From the NCBI GenBank assembly GCA_030445865.1, contig JASUSV010000006.1:1-64000 (forward strand): 64,000 nucleotides of DNA. Direction: 5' to 3'. Every line of letters begins with the position of its first letter. The stretch's first letter is position 1. A program made the translations under genes and the position numbers. The notes under the pieces are model-generated. The model searched no databases. It was not told the DNA's origin and saw nothing but the letters and a program-made list of their open reading frames with translations. The stretch is from Clostridia bacterium (GTDB taxonomy: Bacteria; Bacillota; DSM-521; Neomoorellales; Neomoorellaceae). This document shows, in pieces, positions 17,208-25,955 of the stretch.

Positions 17208-17962
17208 TTACTTCTTCCCAGGCTGCGGCACACTTCGACTGCTCTCTCCCCTTTCTAAAGACAAACCGGCATCTGTCCAGGCCGCCCAGGAGCCGTTATA
17301 ATTTTTAACTTTGGAATAGCCGAGCAACTTTAAGACCCAGACCGTATGCGCCGAACGGACGCCGGTATTACAGTAACAGATGATTTCTTTCTCAGGAGTG
17401 ACGCCGCTGTCATAGTAGAGCGCTCGTAATTCAGTCTCTTCTTTTATAAGTTACTTTATTGAAATTTCTTATACAGTTTATATTGATACTCCCCGGTATC
17501 CGCCCCTGCTTGCCGTAAAATTCCTGTTTGGAGCGGGTATCAATAAGAATAACGTTTTCTCGACCTAATTTTTGTTTTACTTCTTCAGTGGAAGCAATGA
17601 GATCAAAGTTTATTTTCTTGATGCTATATTTACTGGAAGAATTCCTTTTGCGGGTTAGCTCTTCCACCATAAGTGAGCGGCAAAACAACCGTATTCGTCG
17701 TCATAGATTATTAATTTAGTATCATTAGTAATGCCTAGCTCCCCCAAGACTTCCTCCATTTGGCCTGGGGGAGCTATGATACCATCGACATCGCTATTTT
17801 TATCTTCGTAAGAAGCGCGCTCAATATAGATTGCTCCAGGGATATGGCCCTGATCATATTTTTCCCTATCCCTGACATCCAAGACCAAAAAGTCGGGCTG
17901 CTCTTAGCGGCAAATAAGATGCTTGCCAGGGAGTCGGGTTCGATTATAGAGTCCCTGGGCAT
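17208..17962 (-). pseudogene. two-domain rhodanese sulfurtransferase, multiply frameshifted
   Basis: Fragments in different frames reconstruct a thiosulfate/3-mercaptopyruvate sulfurtransferase. From 17962: MPRDSIIEPDSLASILFAA; a frame change; then PDFLVLDVRDREKYDQGHIPGA through DDEYGCFAAHLWW and a stop. After a missing stretch, a second frame gives EELTRKRNSSS and NVILIDTRSKQEFYGK; a third gives EETELRALYYDSGVTPEKEIICYCNTGVRSAHT, with the active-site Cys of the second rhodanese domain, to the stop at 17208. At least three lesions separate these pieces, so no functional protein is likely. It lies directly downstream of thiolase 2. Confidence 0.85.
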
Positions 17963-17975
17963 GACTAAACCTAAC

Positions 17976-19157
17976 TCAAATCCTTTCAACAACGACCGCT
18001 ATACCTTGGCCACCGCCTATGCACAGGGTGGCCAGGCCGTATTTAACGGCTCTTTTCTGCATCTCATGCAGGAGGGTAACCAGGATACGGGCACCGCTGG
18101 CGCCTATGGGATGGCCCAGAGCTATAGCTCCGCCATTAACGTTTACTTTCTGGGGATCAAAGCCTAACTCCTTTATCACAGCCAGGGATTGGGCGGCAAA
18201 AGCTTCGTTAGCTTCAATTAAGTCCAGGTCGTCGATAGTTAAACCTGCGCGCTGGAGGGCTTTACGGGTGGCAGGAATGGGGCCCAAGCCCATGTAGGCA
18301 GGGTCGACTCCGGCCGAGGCATAAGAGACTATCCTGGCCAAGGGTTTAATACCCAGCTCCTCCGCCTTTTTCGCCGAAGCTACTACCACCGCAGCCGCAC
18401 CGTCGTTGATGCCTGAAGCATTGCCGGCCGTAACCGTCCCGTCTTTTTTGAAGGCCGGTTTTAAGGGAGCGAGTTTATCTATCGTCGTGCCCCAGCGGGG
18501 ATGCTCGTCTTGATCAAAAATAACCGGTTCCCCTTTGCGCTGCGGTATCAAGACAGGCACAATTTCGTCTTTAAAGCGACCTTCTTTCATGGCCTTTTCG
18601 GCTTTCTGCTGGCTTAAACAGGCGAATTCGTCTTGTTGTTCCCGCGTTATACCGTATCTGGCAGCTATGTTTTCGGCGGTAATGCCCATATGGACATCGT
18701 TAAAGGCGCACCAGAGGCCGTCCAGGATCATGCTATCGTAGAGGTTGTCGTGTCCCATTCTATAACCATACCGGGCTTTTTTGAGCAAGAAGGGGGCCTG
18801 GCTCATGTTTTCTATCCCGCCGGCCACGATAATCTCGGCATCGCCGCACTGGATGGCCTGGGCGGCAGAGGTTACTGCCTTAAGACCCGAGCCGCAAACT
18901 TTATTGATGGTAGTTGCCGGCACGCTTTGAGGTATGCCGGCTCTTATAGCCGCCTGTCTGGCGGGGTTCTGACCCAAGCCGGCCTGCAGGACGTTGCCCA
19001 GCAGTACTTCATCTACTTGTTCCGGCTGCAAACTGCACCGGGACAAAACTTCCCTGATTACTATCGTTCCTAATTCCGTGGCCGGGATGTTGCTTAAAGC
19101 CCCGCCAAAAGTGCCGATGGCAGTCCGCACAGCACCAAGAATAACGGTTTCGTTCAA
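17976..19157 (-). CDS. thlB: acetyl-CoA acetyltransferase (thiolase), copy 2
   Basis: 393 residues with the nucleophile Cys88 in NKVCGSG, the ANEAFAAQ motif, the catalytic His in [10 protein letters not shown] and CIGGGQG near the C-terminus. The residue order follows thiolase 1 closely, but the two are clearly diverged paralogues. It converts acetoacetyl-CoA to acetyl-CoA or the reverse. It is the last intact gene of the hbd2-crt-thl2 group, starting 12 bases after crt. Confidence 0.95.
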   Translation of the reverse strand: MNETVILGAVRTAIGTFGGALSNIPATELGTIVIREVLSRCSLQPEQVDEVLLGNVLQAGLGQNPARQAAIRAGIPQSVPATTINKVCGSGLKAVTSAAQAIQCGDAEIIVAGGIENMSQAPFLLKKARYGYRMGHDNLYDSMILDGLWCAFNDVHMGITAENIAARYGITREQQDEFACLSQQKAEKAMKEGRFKDEIVPVLIPQRKGEPVIFDQDEHPRWGTTIDKLAPLKPAFKKDGTVTAGNASGINDGAAAVVVASAKKAEELGIKPLARIVSYASAGVDPAYMGLGPIPATRKALQRAGLTIDDLDLIEANEAFAAQSLAVIKELGFDPQKVNVNGGAIALGHPIGASGARILVTLLHEMQKRAVKYGLATLCIGGGQGIAVVVERI

Positions 19158-19169
19158 AAATCGTCCCCC

Positions 19170-19952
19170 CTACCTTCCTACAAACTCCGGCGTCTTTTTA
19201 TTTAAAAAGGCATCCATGCCAATCTTCTGGTCCTCTGCAGCAAAACAGTCGGCGAAAATTTCGGCCTCGTAAGCGCAGGTTAGGCTCATAAAGAGCTCAA
19301 GGCCTTTGTTTATAGCCTCTTTGCTTAAGCGTACAGCAACAGGGCTGTTGGCAATTATCTTTTGGGCCATATCCTTTGCTTTGGCAAGCAATTCTTCCTG
19401 GGGAACGACTTCATTCACCAGCCCCCATTCCTTGGCCTTCTGGGCTTCGATCATACCGCCTGTATAAATTAATTCTTTGGCCCTCGCCTTACCTACTAAC
19501 CAAAGCAAACGCTGGGTACCGCCAAATCCAGGGGTAATTCCAAGCTTTACTTCGGGTTGGCCGAATTTGGCGTTTTCAGAGGCAATCCTTAGGTCGCAGG
19601 CCATGGCCAGCTCGCAGCCGCCGCCCAGAGCATAGCCGTTTACAGCAGCGATGACGGGCTTATTTAAGTTCTCAATCTTAGCAAAAACGGACTGGCCAAG
19701 AAGGGCAAACTCTTTAGCTTCCAAAGGCGTCATGTTGCGCATGGCAGCGATATCGGCACCGGCTACAAAAGCTTTGTTGCCGGCACCGGTAATGATGACG
19801 GCATTGATGTCCTCTTGAAGGCTTATCTCGCCAACAATACTGTCAAGTTCTAACAAGACTTCCCTATTTAGCGCATTTAGCGCTTCAGGACGATTAATGG
19901 TAATTGTGGCTATCTTGCCGTCTTTTTCAATCTTAAGATACTTGTAGTCCAT
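19170..19952 (-). CDS. crt: enoyl-CoA hydratase (crotonase)
   Basis: About 260 residues. The oxyanion-hole segments (GNKAFVAGADIAAM and ALGGGCELAMACD) and both catalytic glutamates (in GGGCEL and GQPEVKLG) are present, so it should hydrate crotonyl-CoA to 3-hydroxybutyryl-CoA. The start is uncertain: the ATG at 19952 is 12 bases from GGAGG, while an in-frame TTG six bases upstream has better spacing. It is the one crotonase in the window with a complete hydratase active site, so it is the natural next step after 4-hydroxybutyryl-CoA dehydratase. Confidence 0.93.
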   Translation of the reverse strand: MDYKYLKIEKDGKIATITINRPEALNALNREVLLELDSIVGEISLQEDINAVIITGAGNKAFVAGADIAAMRNMTPLEAKEFALLGQSVFAKIENLNKPVIAAVNGYALGGGCELAMACDLRIASENAKFGQPEVKLGITPGFGGTQRLLWLVGKARAKELIYTGGMIEAQKAKEWGLVNEVVPQEELLAKAKDMAQKIIANSPVAVRLSKEAINKGLELFMSLTCAYEAEIFADCFAAEDQKIGMDAFLNKKTPEFVGR

Positions 19953-20009
19953 ATCCAACGTCAACCTCCACTTTAAAAAGCGTAAAGATAGTCTAAATTA
20001 ATCGCCTTT

Positions 20010-20858
20010 TTAGTTATAAGTATAGAAGCCCCGGCCGGTTTTGCGGCCAAGGTATCCGGCGCGGACCATTTTCTTAATCAAGGGGCAGGGGCGGTATTTG
20101 GGATCACCGAATTCCGCGTAAAGGGTTTCCATAATAGCCAGGCAGACATCGAGACCGATCAGGTCTGCGAGGGCTAGAGGTCCAATAGGTTGATTAGTGC
20201 CAAGTTTCATGGCCGTATCGATGGCTTCGGGGCTGGCAACTCCCTCCATGGCTACAAAAGCGGCTTCATTAATCATGGGCAAGAGTATGCGGTTGACCAC
20301 AAAACCCGGCGCTTCATTAACCTCTACCGGTGTTTTGCCGAGTTCAATGGCAAAATTTTTTACAAATTCCACGGTAGCATTGCTGGTGGCTATACCTTTA
20401 ATGACCTCTACCAGCTTCATAACCGGCGCCGGATTGAAGAAGTGCATTCCTATAACTTTATCTGGCCTTCTGGTCGCGCTGGCTATCTCGGTAATGCTGA
20501 TAGCCGAGGTATTGGTGGCGAAAATAGTTTCAGGTGCGGCAATATTATCTAACTGCCGGAATACGTCCTTCTTTACTTGCAAATTTTCTATTACAGCCTC
20601 GATAACCAGGTCCACTCCGGCGATATCCTGTTCCATGTTCGTTGAACCTTTTATGCGACTACATATGGCTTCTTTTTCTGCTTCGGTTAATTTGCCCTTG
20701 TCGACATTCCTCTGGAGATTCTTTTTAATGGCAGCCAGGCCCCTATCCAGGAACTCCTGGGCCACATCGACCATAACTACCTGGTGGCCAGCCTCAGCTA
20801 CTACTTGAGCTATGCCGCTACCCATGGTACCGGCGCCTAGGATCATGACTTTTTTCAC
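20010..20858 (-). CDS. hbd2: 3-hydroxybutyryl-CoA dehydrogenase, copy 2
   Basis: 282 residues, typical length. It has the NAD loop [15 protein letters not shown], the active stretch [33 protein letters not shown], and the [18 protein letters not shown] dimer region. It oxidises 3-hydroxybutyryl-CoA to acetoacetyl-CoA. It lies between the CoA-transferase and crotonase genes, completing a compact hbd-crt-thl module. Confidence 0.95.
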   Translation of the reverse strand: MKKVMILGAGTMGSGIAQVVAEAGHQVVMVDVAQEFLDRGLAAIKKNLQRNVDKGKLTEAEKEAICSRIKGSTNMEQDIAGVDLVIEAVIENLQVKKDVFRQLDNIAAPETIFATNTSAISITEIASATRRPDKVIGMHFFNPAPVMKLVEVIKGIATSNATVEFVKNFAIELGKTPVEVNEAPGFVVNRILLPMINEAAFVAMEGVASPEAIDTAMKLGTNQPIGPLALADLIGLDVCLAIMETLYAEFGDPKYRPCPLIKKMVRAGYLGRKTGRGFYTYN

Positions 20859-20883
20859 GTTAAACCCTCCAAACCAAGTATAT

Positions 20884-22224
20884 TTAATCTAAATGAACAT
20901 CTTTGCGCTCTCTGGCTTCCCTCTCTACTTCCTCCCGAAAAGCAGGGTGGCATATATTGAGCAAAGCCCTGGCGCGCTGGCGCATATTCTTACCGCGCAG
21001 TTCGGCTATGCCGTATTCCGTTACCACATAATCGGCCAAAGTTCGCGGTACACTAACTCCTGCTCCGAGTTTTAAATTGGCCACAATGCGCGATATTTTA
21101 CCGCCAGCAGCCGTGGAAGGTATGGCAACAATATATTTACCTCCTGGGGCCAGAGACGCTCCTAAGGCAAAATCTAACTGCCCCCCTGTACCAGTAAACA
21201 TCATGGAGCCAATGCTTTCAGCGCAAATTTGACCGGTTACGTCTACCTCAAGAGCGGAATTAATAGCAACAACTTTATAATTTTTAGCTATGACCATCGG
21301 ATCGTTGGTGTAATCGACCGGATAAAACTCAGCTACAGGGTTATTGTTAAGGAAGTTATATAGCTTTTTGGTGCCCATGACAAAAGTTGCAACTAATTTA
21401 CAAGGGTGCAGCGTTTTTTTGCGGCCGTTGATAATCCCTTTTTCTACGAGTTCAATAATGCCGTCGCTAAACATCTCGCTATGGACGCCTAGATCCTTAT
21501 GGCCTTTTAAAGAAGCCAAAACGGCATCCGGAATGGCACCTATCCCCAACTGTAAAGTAGCGCCGTCGTCTATTAGGCTGGCTACATACATGCCTATTTT
21601 GGACTCCACTTCGCCTATGGCCGGCTGGGGCACTTCATAAAGGGGATAAGAGGCTTCGATTATATAATCTAAATCGGAAATATGGATACGAGAACCAAAA
21701 GTTACCGGCATTTGGGCGTTAATTTCCCCAATGACGATCTTGGCTACCTCAGCAGCAGCAGGAAGGTAAGAAGTACAGATACCGTAACTGCAGTAGCCGT
21801 AATAATCCGGCGGCGAAAGGTGGAGAACGGCAACATCCGGCCGTACAAGGCCATCACGAATAAGATGGGGAGTTCTGCCAAAACGGTTAGGAATAAAATC
21901 AGCCCTGCCTTCAAGCATGGCCTGGCGGCTATTAGGGCCGATCATAAAGGAATTATGAAAGAAGCTTTGGGCGTAGGCTGGCTCAAGGTATTCGGCCGGC
22001 CCTTCAACCCGTACATGAGTAATCTGGACGTTCCTTAATTCATGGGCTCGTTTTACCAATGCTTGAATAAAAGCCCGAGGAGAAGCACCGGAATGGCCGG
22101 TAATTATCCAGTCTCCCGATTTTACCAGCGCAGCCGCTTCTTCAGGAGAAATTACTTTTCCTCTTTCCCTAATACTGCATCCATAAAGATAATTAAAATT
22201 AACTGCTCTCTCCACAGGTTTCAC
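20884..22224 (-). CDS. acetyl-CoA hydrolase/transferase family CoA-transferase (4-hydroxybutyrate or butyrate type)
   Basis: 446 residues, family I-like CoA-transferases of the Cat1/AbfT group. Visible are [13 protein letters not shown] near the start, [15 protein letters not shown], the catalytic Glu in [10 protein letters not shown] (about 245), and [14 protein letters not shown] near 340. These enzymes move CoA from acetyl-CoA to a carboxylate such as 4-hydroxybutyrate, butyrate or crotonate. With abfD nearby it could form 4-hydroxybutyryl-CoA without ATP. The start is GTG at 22224 or nine bases downstream; the second has the better ribosome site. It is preceded by a strong hairpin after the MaoC-like genes. 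Confidence 0.88.
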   Translation of the reverse strand: MKPVERAVNFNYLYGCSIRERGKVISPEEAAALVKSGDWIITGHSGASPRAFIQALVKRAHELRNVQITHVRVEGPAEYLEPAYAQSFFHNSFMIGPNSRQAMLEGRADFIPNRFGRTPHLIRDGLVRPDVAVLHLSPPDYYGYCSYGICTSYLPAAAEVAKIVIGEINAQMPVTFGSRIHISDLDYIIEASYPLYEVPQPAIGEVESKIGMYVASLIDDGATLQLGIGAIPDAVLASLKGHKDLGVHSEMFSDGIIELVEKGIINGRKKTLHPCKLVATFVMGTKKLYNFLNNNPVAEFYPVDYTNDPMVIAKNYKVVAINSALEVDVTGQICAESIGSMMFTGTGGQLDFALGASLAPGGKYIVAIPSTAAGGKISRIVANLKLGAGVSVPRTLADYVVTEYGIAELRGKNMRQRARALLNICHPAFREEVEREARERKDVHLD

Positions 22225-22253
22225 CTTCTATCGACGGCCTGAAAAGTTATGTC

Positions 22254-22287
22254 TTTCCTGGGCCCCTCCAAGTAGGAGCCCAGGAAA
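22254..22287. promoter_or_regulatory. intercistronic hairpin
   Basis: TTTCCTGGGC and GCCCAGGAAA form a perfect 10-bp stem between the MaoC-like gene and the CoA-transferase gene. On the minus strand no U run follows, so mRNA processing or partial attenuation is more likely than full termination. Confidence 0.5.
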
Positions 22288-22294
22288 TTTTTCC

Positions 22295-22732
22295 TTATTT
22301 CACTACACCGGTTGCATTCCCTATCATTACTTTTTCACCGTTTTTATTCTCACACCAGACATCCAAAGTAAATTTAACCGCAGAACCCTCTTCGTCCTTA
22401 GAAATTACTTTGGCCTTGGTCGTTAAGACGTCTCCTTCGGGGACGAGCTTGATGAACTTTATATTACTCGTCTTACCGCCTTTGAGCCACCCTTCACCAA
22501 AGAGGTCGATCATTAATTCTGCCAGATGTCCCAGGTATTGCGTCGCCGACGCACCTACCGTTGGCAACCCCAGGCTCTTGGCAAACTCGGGATCGGTGTG
22601 GAGGTTTTTTTTGGGCCATCCTGAAGCCGCAAAAGGTCCTCCAGAGAAAGTCCACAGCCTCTCCCAGGTTATTCTTTTCGGCTTACCGGAAAACTCTTCT
22701 CCTATCATGGTGTCCTTAGTAATCTTGGCCAT
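22295..22732 (-). CDS. MaoC-like hot-dog dehydratase subunit (C-terminal type)
   Basis: 145 residues from the ATG at 22732 (AAAGGGG eight bases upstream). It has the MaoC/(R)-enoyl-CoA hydratase pattern: an N-terminal ITWERLWTFSGGP, the NLHTDPEFAKSLGLPTVGASATQYLGHLAELMIDLFG region (DxxxxH-like hydratase helix, here H in LHTD), then a beta-rich half ending NATGVVK. It is only 13 bases from a second hot-dog gene, and together they look like the two halves of a double hot-dog dehydratase. It may hydrate an enoyl-CoA of R configuration or an unusual branched substrate. Confidence 0.75.
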   Translation of the reverse strand: MAKITKDTMIGEEFSGKPKRITWERLWTFSGGPFAASGWPKKNLHTDPEFAKSLGLPTVGASATQYLGHLAELMIDLFGEGWLKGGKTSNIKFIKLVPEGDVLTTKAKVISKDEEGSAVKFTLDVWCENKNGEKVMIGNATGVVK

Positions 22733-22745
22733 TTCTTTCACCCCT

Positions 22746-23183
22746 TTAACTTGTCAATTCCGGAGAGGCAAAGGTATTGGTCATCTTGCGCCGCATTATT
22801 TCTACCCCGTCCTCGTCCACTATCAAGATATCTAGGACATGCCAAGGTTTGCCTCTTTTTTGATAGGTCTCTACTACCTTCCAGGTTACCCGGAATTTTT
22901 TACCTACCCTGGCCGGATTTAAATATTCCGTTTCTTCCGCAGCATGAATCTCGCCCCAGCCGGGAGGGAGATAAAAGGAAGGACTTCGAGTATTGTTGCT
23001 CATATTGAGCAGTAAGCCAGGGTGAACTAAGGGTGGCCCGGACTCGCTTTCTTCTATATACCTGGGGTGAAAATCTTCTTCAGCATACAGATATTGCTGG
23101 TTTAACTCCGGCGTAACGACAAATTCGAGAGGTTCAAATTCTTCGCCTACTTCCATCAGGTGAGCGCTTTTCTTCTCAGACAT
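22746..23183 (-). CDS. MaoC-like hot-dog dehydratase subunit (N-terminal type)
   Basis: 145 residues with the FAS1/MaoC N-terminal hot-dog pattern: VTPELNQQYLYAEEDFHPRYIEE, then GPPLVHPGLLLNMSN, and a HAAEETEYLNPARVGKKFRVTWKV beta segment. Such a domain usually dimerises with a partner carrying the hydratase residues, here the next gene downstream. The pair is placed between the active-site-deficient crotonase and the CoA-transferase. Exact substrate unknown. Confidence 0.72.
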   Translation of the reverse strand: MSEKKSAHLMEVGEEFEPLEFVVTPELNQQYLYAEEDFHPRYIEESESGPPLVHPGLLLNMSNNTRSPSFYLPPGWGEIHAAEETEYLNPARVGKKFRVTWKVVETYQKRGKPWHVLDILIVDEDGVEIMRRKMTNTFASPELTS

Positions 23184-23222
23184 GTGACAACCCCCTAAAT
23201 TTTAATAAGACTTTTTAACATT

Positions 23223-23975
23223 TTAACGGGCCTTCCAAACAGGCTTCCTCTTTTCCTGGAAAGCTAATAAACCTTCTTTGGCGTCTTCGGTTTCCATTAT
23301 TTTGTCCAAGATAAGCGTGGTAACGTTATAAGCTTCGTCTGCCCTCATGAAGCGGGTCATCATGGTGGCTTCTTTCATAGCCCTGACGGCTAGGGGCGCG
23401 TTTTCAAGGATTTCTCTGGCCATTTCTTCGGTGGCACTCATGACTTCGGAGGGGGGCACCACTTTATTAACCAGGTTCAAAGCCAAAGCTTCTTGGGCGG
23501 TGATAAATCTCCCGGTAAAGAGATACTCAAAGGCCTTATTGAGGGGTACTTTGCGTCCCAGGATGGTGGGTCCGCTCACCGAAGAAATGCCCCGCTTGAC
23601 CTGAGGCCAGCCAAACTTGGCCTCTTCAGAAGCTATCTGAATGTCGGTGCTTAAGGCAATGCCGCATCCTTGGGCCAAGCAAATGCCGTTTATGGCTGAG
23701 AGCATGGGCTTGTAGATGCGGTTAAGGAGGTCGTAGAGGTCGTACACTTTAGGGCCTTGGCCAGCGGTAGGACTTTCAGAAAGGTCGTGGCCGGCGGAGA
23801 AGGCTTTACCGGTACCGGTAATAATACCTACCCAGACATCGGGATTGGTGCGGATATCTTCGAGGGCTTTAATTAAGTCTACCAACATTTCGTGGTTTAT
23901 GGCGTTCATTTTTTCCGGGCGGTTTAACGTAATATAGCCGATGCGATCTTTGATTTCGTATTTTATGAAGCCCAT
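23223..23975 (-). CDS. crotonase-family protein lacking both hydratase glutamates
   Basis: 250 residues with a full crotonase fold: TLNRPEKMNAINHEM, the oxyanion segment GKAFSAGHDLSE, and the tail AFQEKRKPVWKAR. At the two catalytic positions of hydratases it has AQGCGIALSTD instead of GGGCEL, and GWPQVKRGI instead of QPEVKLG, so both glutamates are absent. It should bind an acyl-CoA and stabilise an enolate, but a different reaction (isomerisation, decarboxylation, hydrolysis) is more likely than hydration. It leads the MaoC-like pair in the same direction. Confidence 0.88.
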   Translation of the reverse strand: MGFIKYEIKDRIGYITLNRPEKMNAINHEMLVDLIKALEDIRTNPDVWVGIITGTGKAFSAGHDLSESPTAGQGPKVYDLYDLLNRIYKPMLSAINGICLAQGCGIALSTDIQIASEEAKFGWPQVKRGISSVSGPTILGRKVPLNKAFEYLFTGRFITAQEALALNLVNKVVPPSEVMSATEEMAREILENAPLAVRAMKEATMMTRFMRADEAYNVTTLILDKIMETEDAKEGLLAFQEKRKPVWKAR

Positions 23976-24076
23976 TTTGAGCGCCTCCTTGGAATTATAG
24001 TTGTAATTTTAACTAAGAGGTTATTTTTTGTTAGCCCACTGGGAGCACCCCCCATACAGCAGGTCTGGAACTCAGC

Positions 24077-24694
24077 TCAAAAGCCAATCCACCGGACTTT
24101 ATCCCCTTTTCTCGGCGGGGCTTTAGGAGATTGGTCAGGCCAACCGATGGGAATAACTGCCACTAACTCCATTTCTGAAATCCCTAAGTATTCATTAATA
24201 GCATCTTCTACAAATAAAGGTCCGGTCATCCAGCAGGTACCTAATCCTTCGGCGTATGCCAAAAGACATATATTCTGGATTAATGCAGCAGCACTATGAA
24301 TGCGGTTGCGATGTTCCCATTCATAAACATCTTTAACGCTGCCAAGCCCTATGCCTTTCCAGCGGAGATCTCCTGGTGGAATATAAACTAAAATCAATGC
24401 TCCGGCTTCACCTAGATTTTCAATAAAATTTAAAGCTGCCAGCCTCACTTCCGGTTTATGGGGAAATCTTTCTTCAAGCTTCACTTTAAGGTATTGCGAG
24501 GCCCCTTTAATTATCTGAGCCAGTTTATCATGATCTTCACCAGTTACTACCACTACTTCCCAAGCCTGACGGTTCATATTGGAAGGAGCCCAAAAAGCAT
24601 CTTGAAGTATCTTTTCAATTTTTTCTTTAGGAACAGGCTCTCGTTTAAAACGACGAATACTCCGGCGCTGGCGTATGGCTTCGGCAAGCTCCAT
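24077..24694 (-). CDS. nitroreductase-family FMN oxidoreductase
   Basis: 205 residues, the usual size. The FMN phosphate site RQRRSIRRFK near residue 8, the PSNMNRQAWEVVVV segment near 38, IHSAAALIQNICLLAYAEGLGTCWMTG in the middle, and the LVAVIPIGWPDQSPKAPPRK tail mark the nitroreductase/FMN reductase family. It would transfer hydride from NAD(P)H to a small oxidised substrate. The ATG at 24694 has AAGGAATA upstream. It is preceded by a structured leader and terminator, so its expression is likely to be tuned separately from the etf genes upstream. Confidence 0.88.
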   Translation of the reverse strand: MELAEAIRQRRSIRRFKREPVPKEKIEKILQDAFWAPSNMNRQAWEVVVVTGEDHDKLAQIIKGASQYLKVKLEERFPHKPEVRLAALNFIENLGEAGALILVYIPPGDLRWKGIGLGSVKDVYEWEHRNRIHSAAALIQNICLLAYAEGLGTCWMTGPLFVEDAINEYLGISEMELVAVIPIGWPDQSPKAPPRKGDKVRWIGF

Positions 24695-24724
24695 ATTATT
24701 CCTTCTTTCTTCAGTCTTTCAATA

Positions 24725-24777
24725 ATTAAAAAACCCAGCTTTGCATCACCATGAGGTTGGGATGTTAAGCTGGGTTT
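24725..24777 (-). terminator. intrinsic terminator/attenuator before the nitroreductase gene
   Basis: On the minus strand AAACCCAGCTT pairs with AAGCTGGGTTT around a 25-base loop, followed at once by six T residues. Its 5' arm overlaps the 3' arm of the outer stem of the leader just upstream (24774-24777), so the two structures compete. It also ends the etfBA transcript. Confidence 0.8.
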
Positions 24778-24845
24778 TATCTACGCTGAGGCTTTCGGCC
24801 ACCACCAGCTTTTTGAGCTAGTTGCCTCAGCCTCATAGATAAAAC
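24774..24845 (-). ncRNA. structured leader RNA, candidate riboswitch of unknown class
   Basis: Minus-strand RNA of 72 bases. The outer stem pairs GUUUUAUCUA with UAGAUAAAAC (10 bp), an inner stem pairs CUGAGGC with GCCUCAG (7 bp), and a third hairpin pairs CUAGCU with AGCUGG; the unpaired core contains GGUGGUGGCCGAAA. The outer stem runs into the attenuator at 24725-24777. The architecture is that of a transcription-control riboswitch. I could not match it to TPP, FMN, SAM, glycine, cobalamin, c-di-GMP, fluoride, ZTP, THF or Moco consensus sequences. Confidence 0.55.
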
Positions 24846-24906
24846 AGCCTAATACCTATTTCTTTTTAATATTTTTTATTCGACAAAAAGGTATTAATTC
24901 CTTCCT

Positions 24907-25944
24907 TCACGATAAATTTTTAATTGTTTTTATCCGTTTAATAAGTAGGGGCACCACCTCCATTAAGTCACCAACTATACCGTAAGTAGCATAATCAAAA
25001 ATAGGAGCTTCCGGGTCCTTATTAATAGCAATTATAACCTCAGAGGATTGCATTCCCACCAAATGCTGTATAGCCCCTGAAATACCACAGGCGATATATA
25101 TTTTTGGAGCTACCGTCTTTCCTGTCTGTCCAATTTGATGTTGGTATGAAATCCATCCCGCATCAACAACAGCTCGCGTGGCTCCAATGGCAGCTCCAAG
25201 AGCACCGGCAAGTTCTTTAATTAGTTTAAGGTTCTCTACCTTTCCTAGCCCACGGCCAACTGCAACTACAACCTCTGCCTGCTCTAGCTGAACTTCTGTT
25301 TGCTTCCGACTGAAGTTTAAAACTTGGCTGCGTAATTTTAAGGGTGGAATATGGTTATTTTCAATAATATTGCCCCGTCTCGCAGCGCACATTTCTACTT
25401 TTTTCATTACTCCGGGACGGACGGTAGCCATCTGCGGTCGTTTATTGCGACAAACTATACTGACCATAACATCGCTACCGAAAGCCGGCTTGGTTTGAAT
25501 CAACACTTTTTCCTCAGGGTCAACCTCTAAACTCGTACAATCAGCAGTGAGTCCGGTCTGCAAGCGAGAAGCTACCCTCGGAGCCAGAGACTTCCCTAAA
25601 GCCGTTGCCCCAAAAAGAAAGACGGCAGGCTTATATTCTTCTACCAACTTGACGATAACTTCAGCATAATCTTCCTCTAAAAAACGCGCCGCATCCTCAA
25701 TGTCCACCACATAAACATCATCAGCACCATATTGAATAAGCCTTTGAGCCTGCTTTTTTATATTAAAACCTATAAGTACTGCTCCAAGTTTTTCTTTTAG
25801 TTGGTCGGCAAGCCTACGGCCAACCCCTAAAAGCTCATAAACCACTTCAGAAATTGTGCCATTATGCTGCTCAGCAAAAACCCAAACCCCATGATAATCT
25901 TCTTTTTTAAAACAAAGAGCGCACTTCTCTTTCTCTTTACTCAT
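24907..25944 (-). CDS. etfA: electron transfer flavoprotein alpha subunit
   Basis: 345 residues. The C-terminal FAD domain is typical: VAVGRGLGKVENLKLIKELA, GATRAVVDAGW, QIGQTGKTVAPKIYIACGISGAIQH and NKDPEAPIFDYATYGIVGD. The N-terminus has two Cys pairs (CALC near residue 8) that could be incidental. With EtfB it carries electrons from the acyl-CoA dehydrogenase encoded just upstream to ferredoxin, NAD or a quinone reductase. Whether it is bifurcating cannot be told by eye. It follows etfB by 11 bases. Confidence 0.95.
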   Translation of the reverse strand: MSKEKEKCALCFKKEDYHGVWVFAEQHNGTISEVVYELLGVGRRLADQLKEKLGAVLIGFNIKKQAQRLIQYGADDVYVVDIEDAARFLEEDYAEVIVKLVEEYKPAVFLFGATALGKSLAPRVASRLQTGLTADCTSLEVDPEEKVLIQTKPAFGSDVMVSIVCRNKRPQMATVRPGVMKKVEMCAARRGNIIENNHIPPLKLRSQVLNFSRKQTEVQLEQAEVVVAVGRGLGKVENLKLIKELAGALGAAIGATRAVVDAGWISYQHQIGQTGKTVAPKIYIACGISGAIQHLVGMQSSEVIIAINKDPEAPIFDYATYGIVGDLMEVVPLLIKRIKTIKNLS

Positions 25945-25955
25945 ACTAACCCTTC

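Noticed and set aside
24774-24845. Hammerhead ribozyme, c-di-GMP or T-box identity for the leader
   Set aside because: CUGGUGG...GAAA only loosely resembles the hammerhead core, the second c-di-GMP stem with its GGGGUUACCG-type block is absent, and no T-box sequence AGGGUGGNACCGCG occurs.
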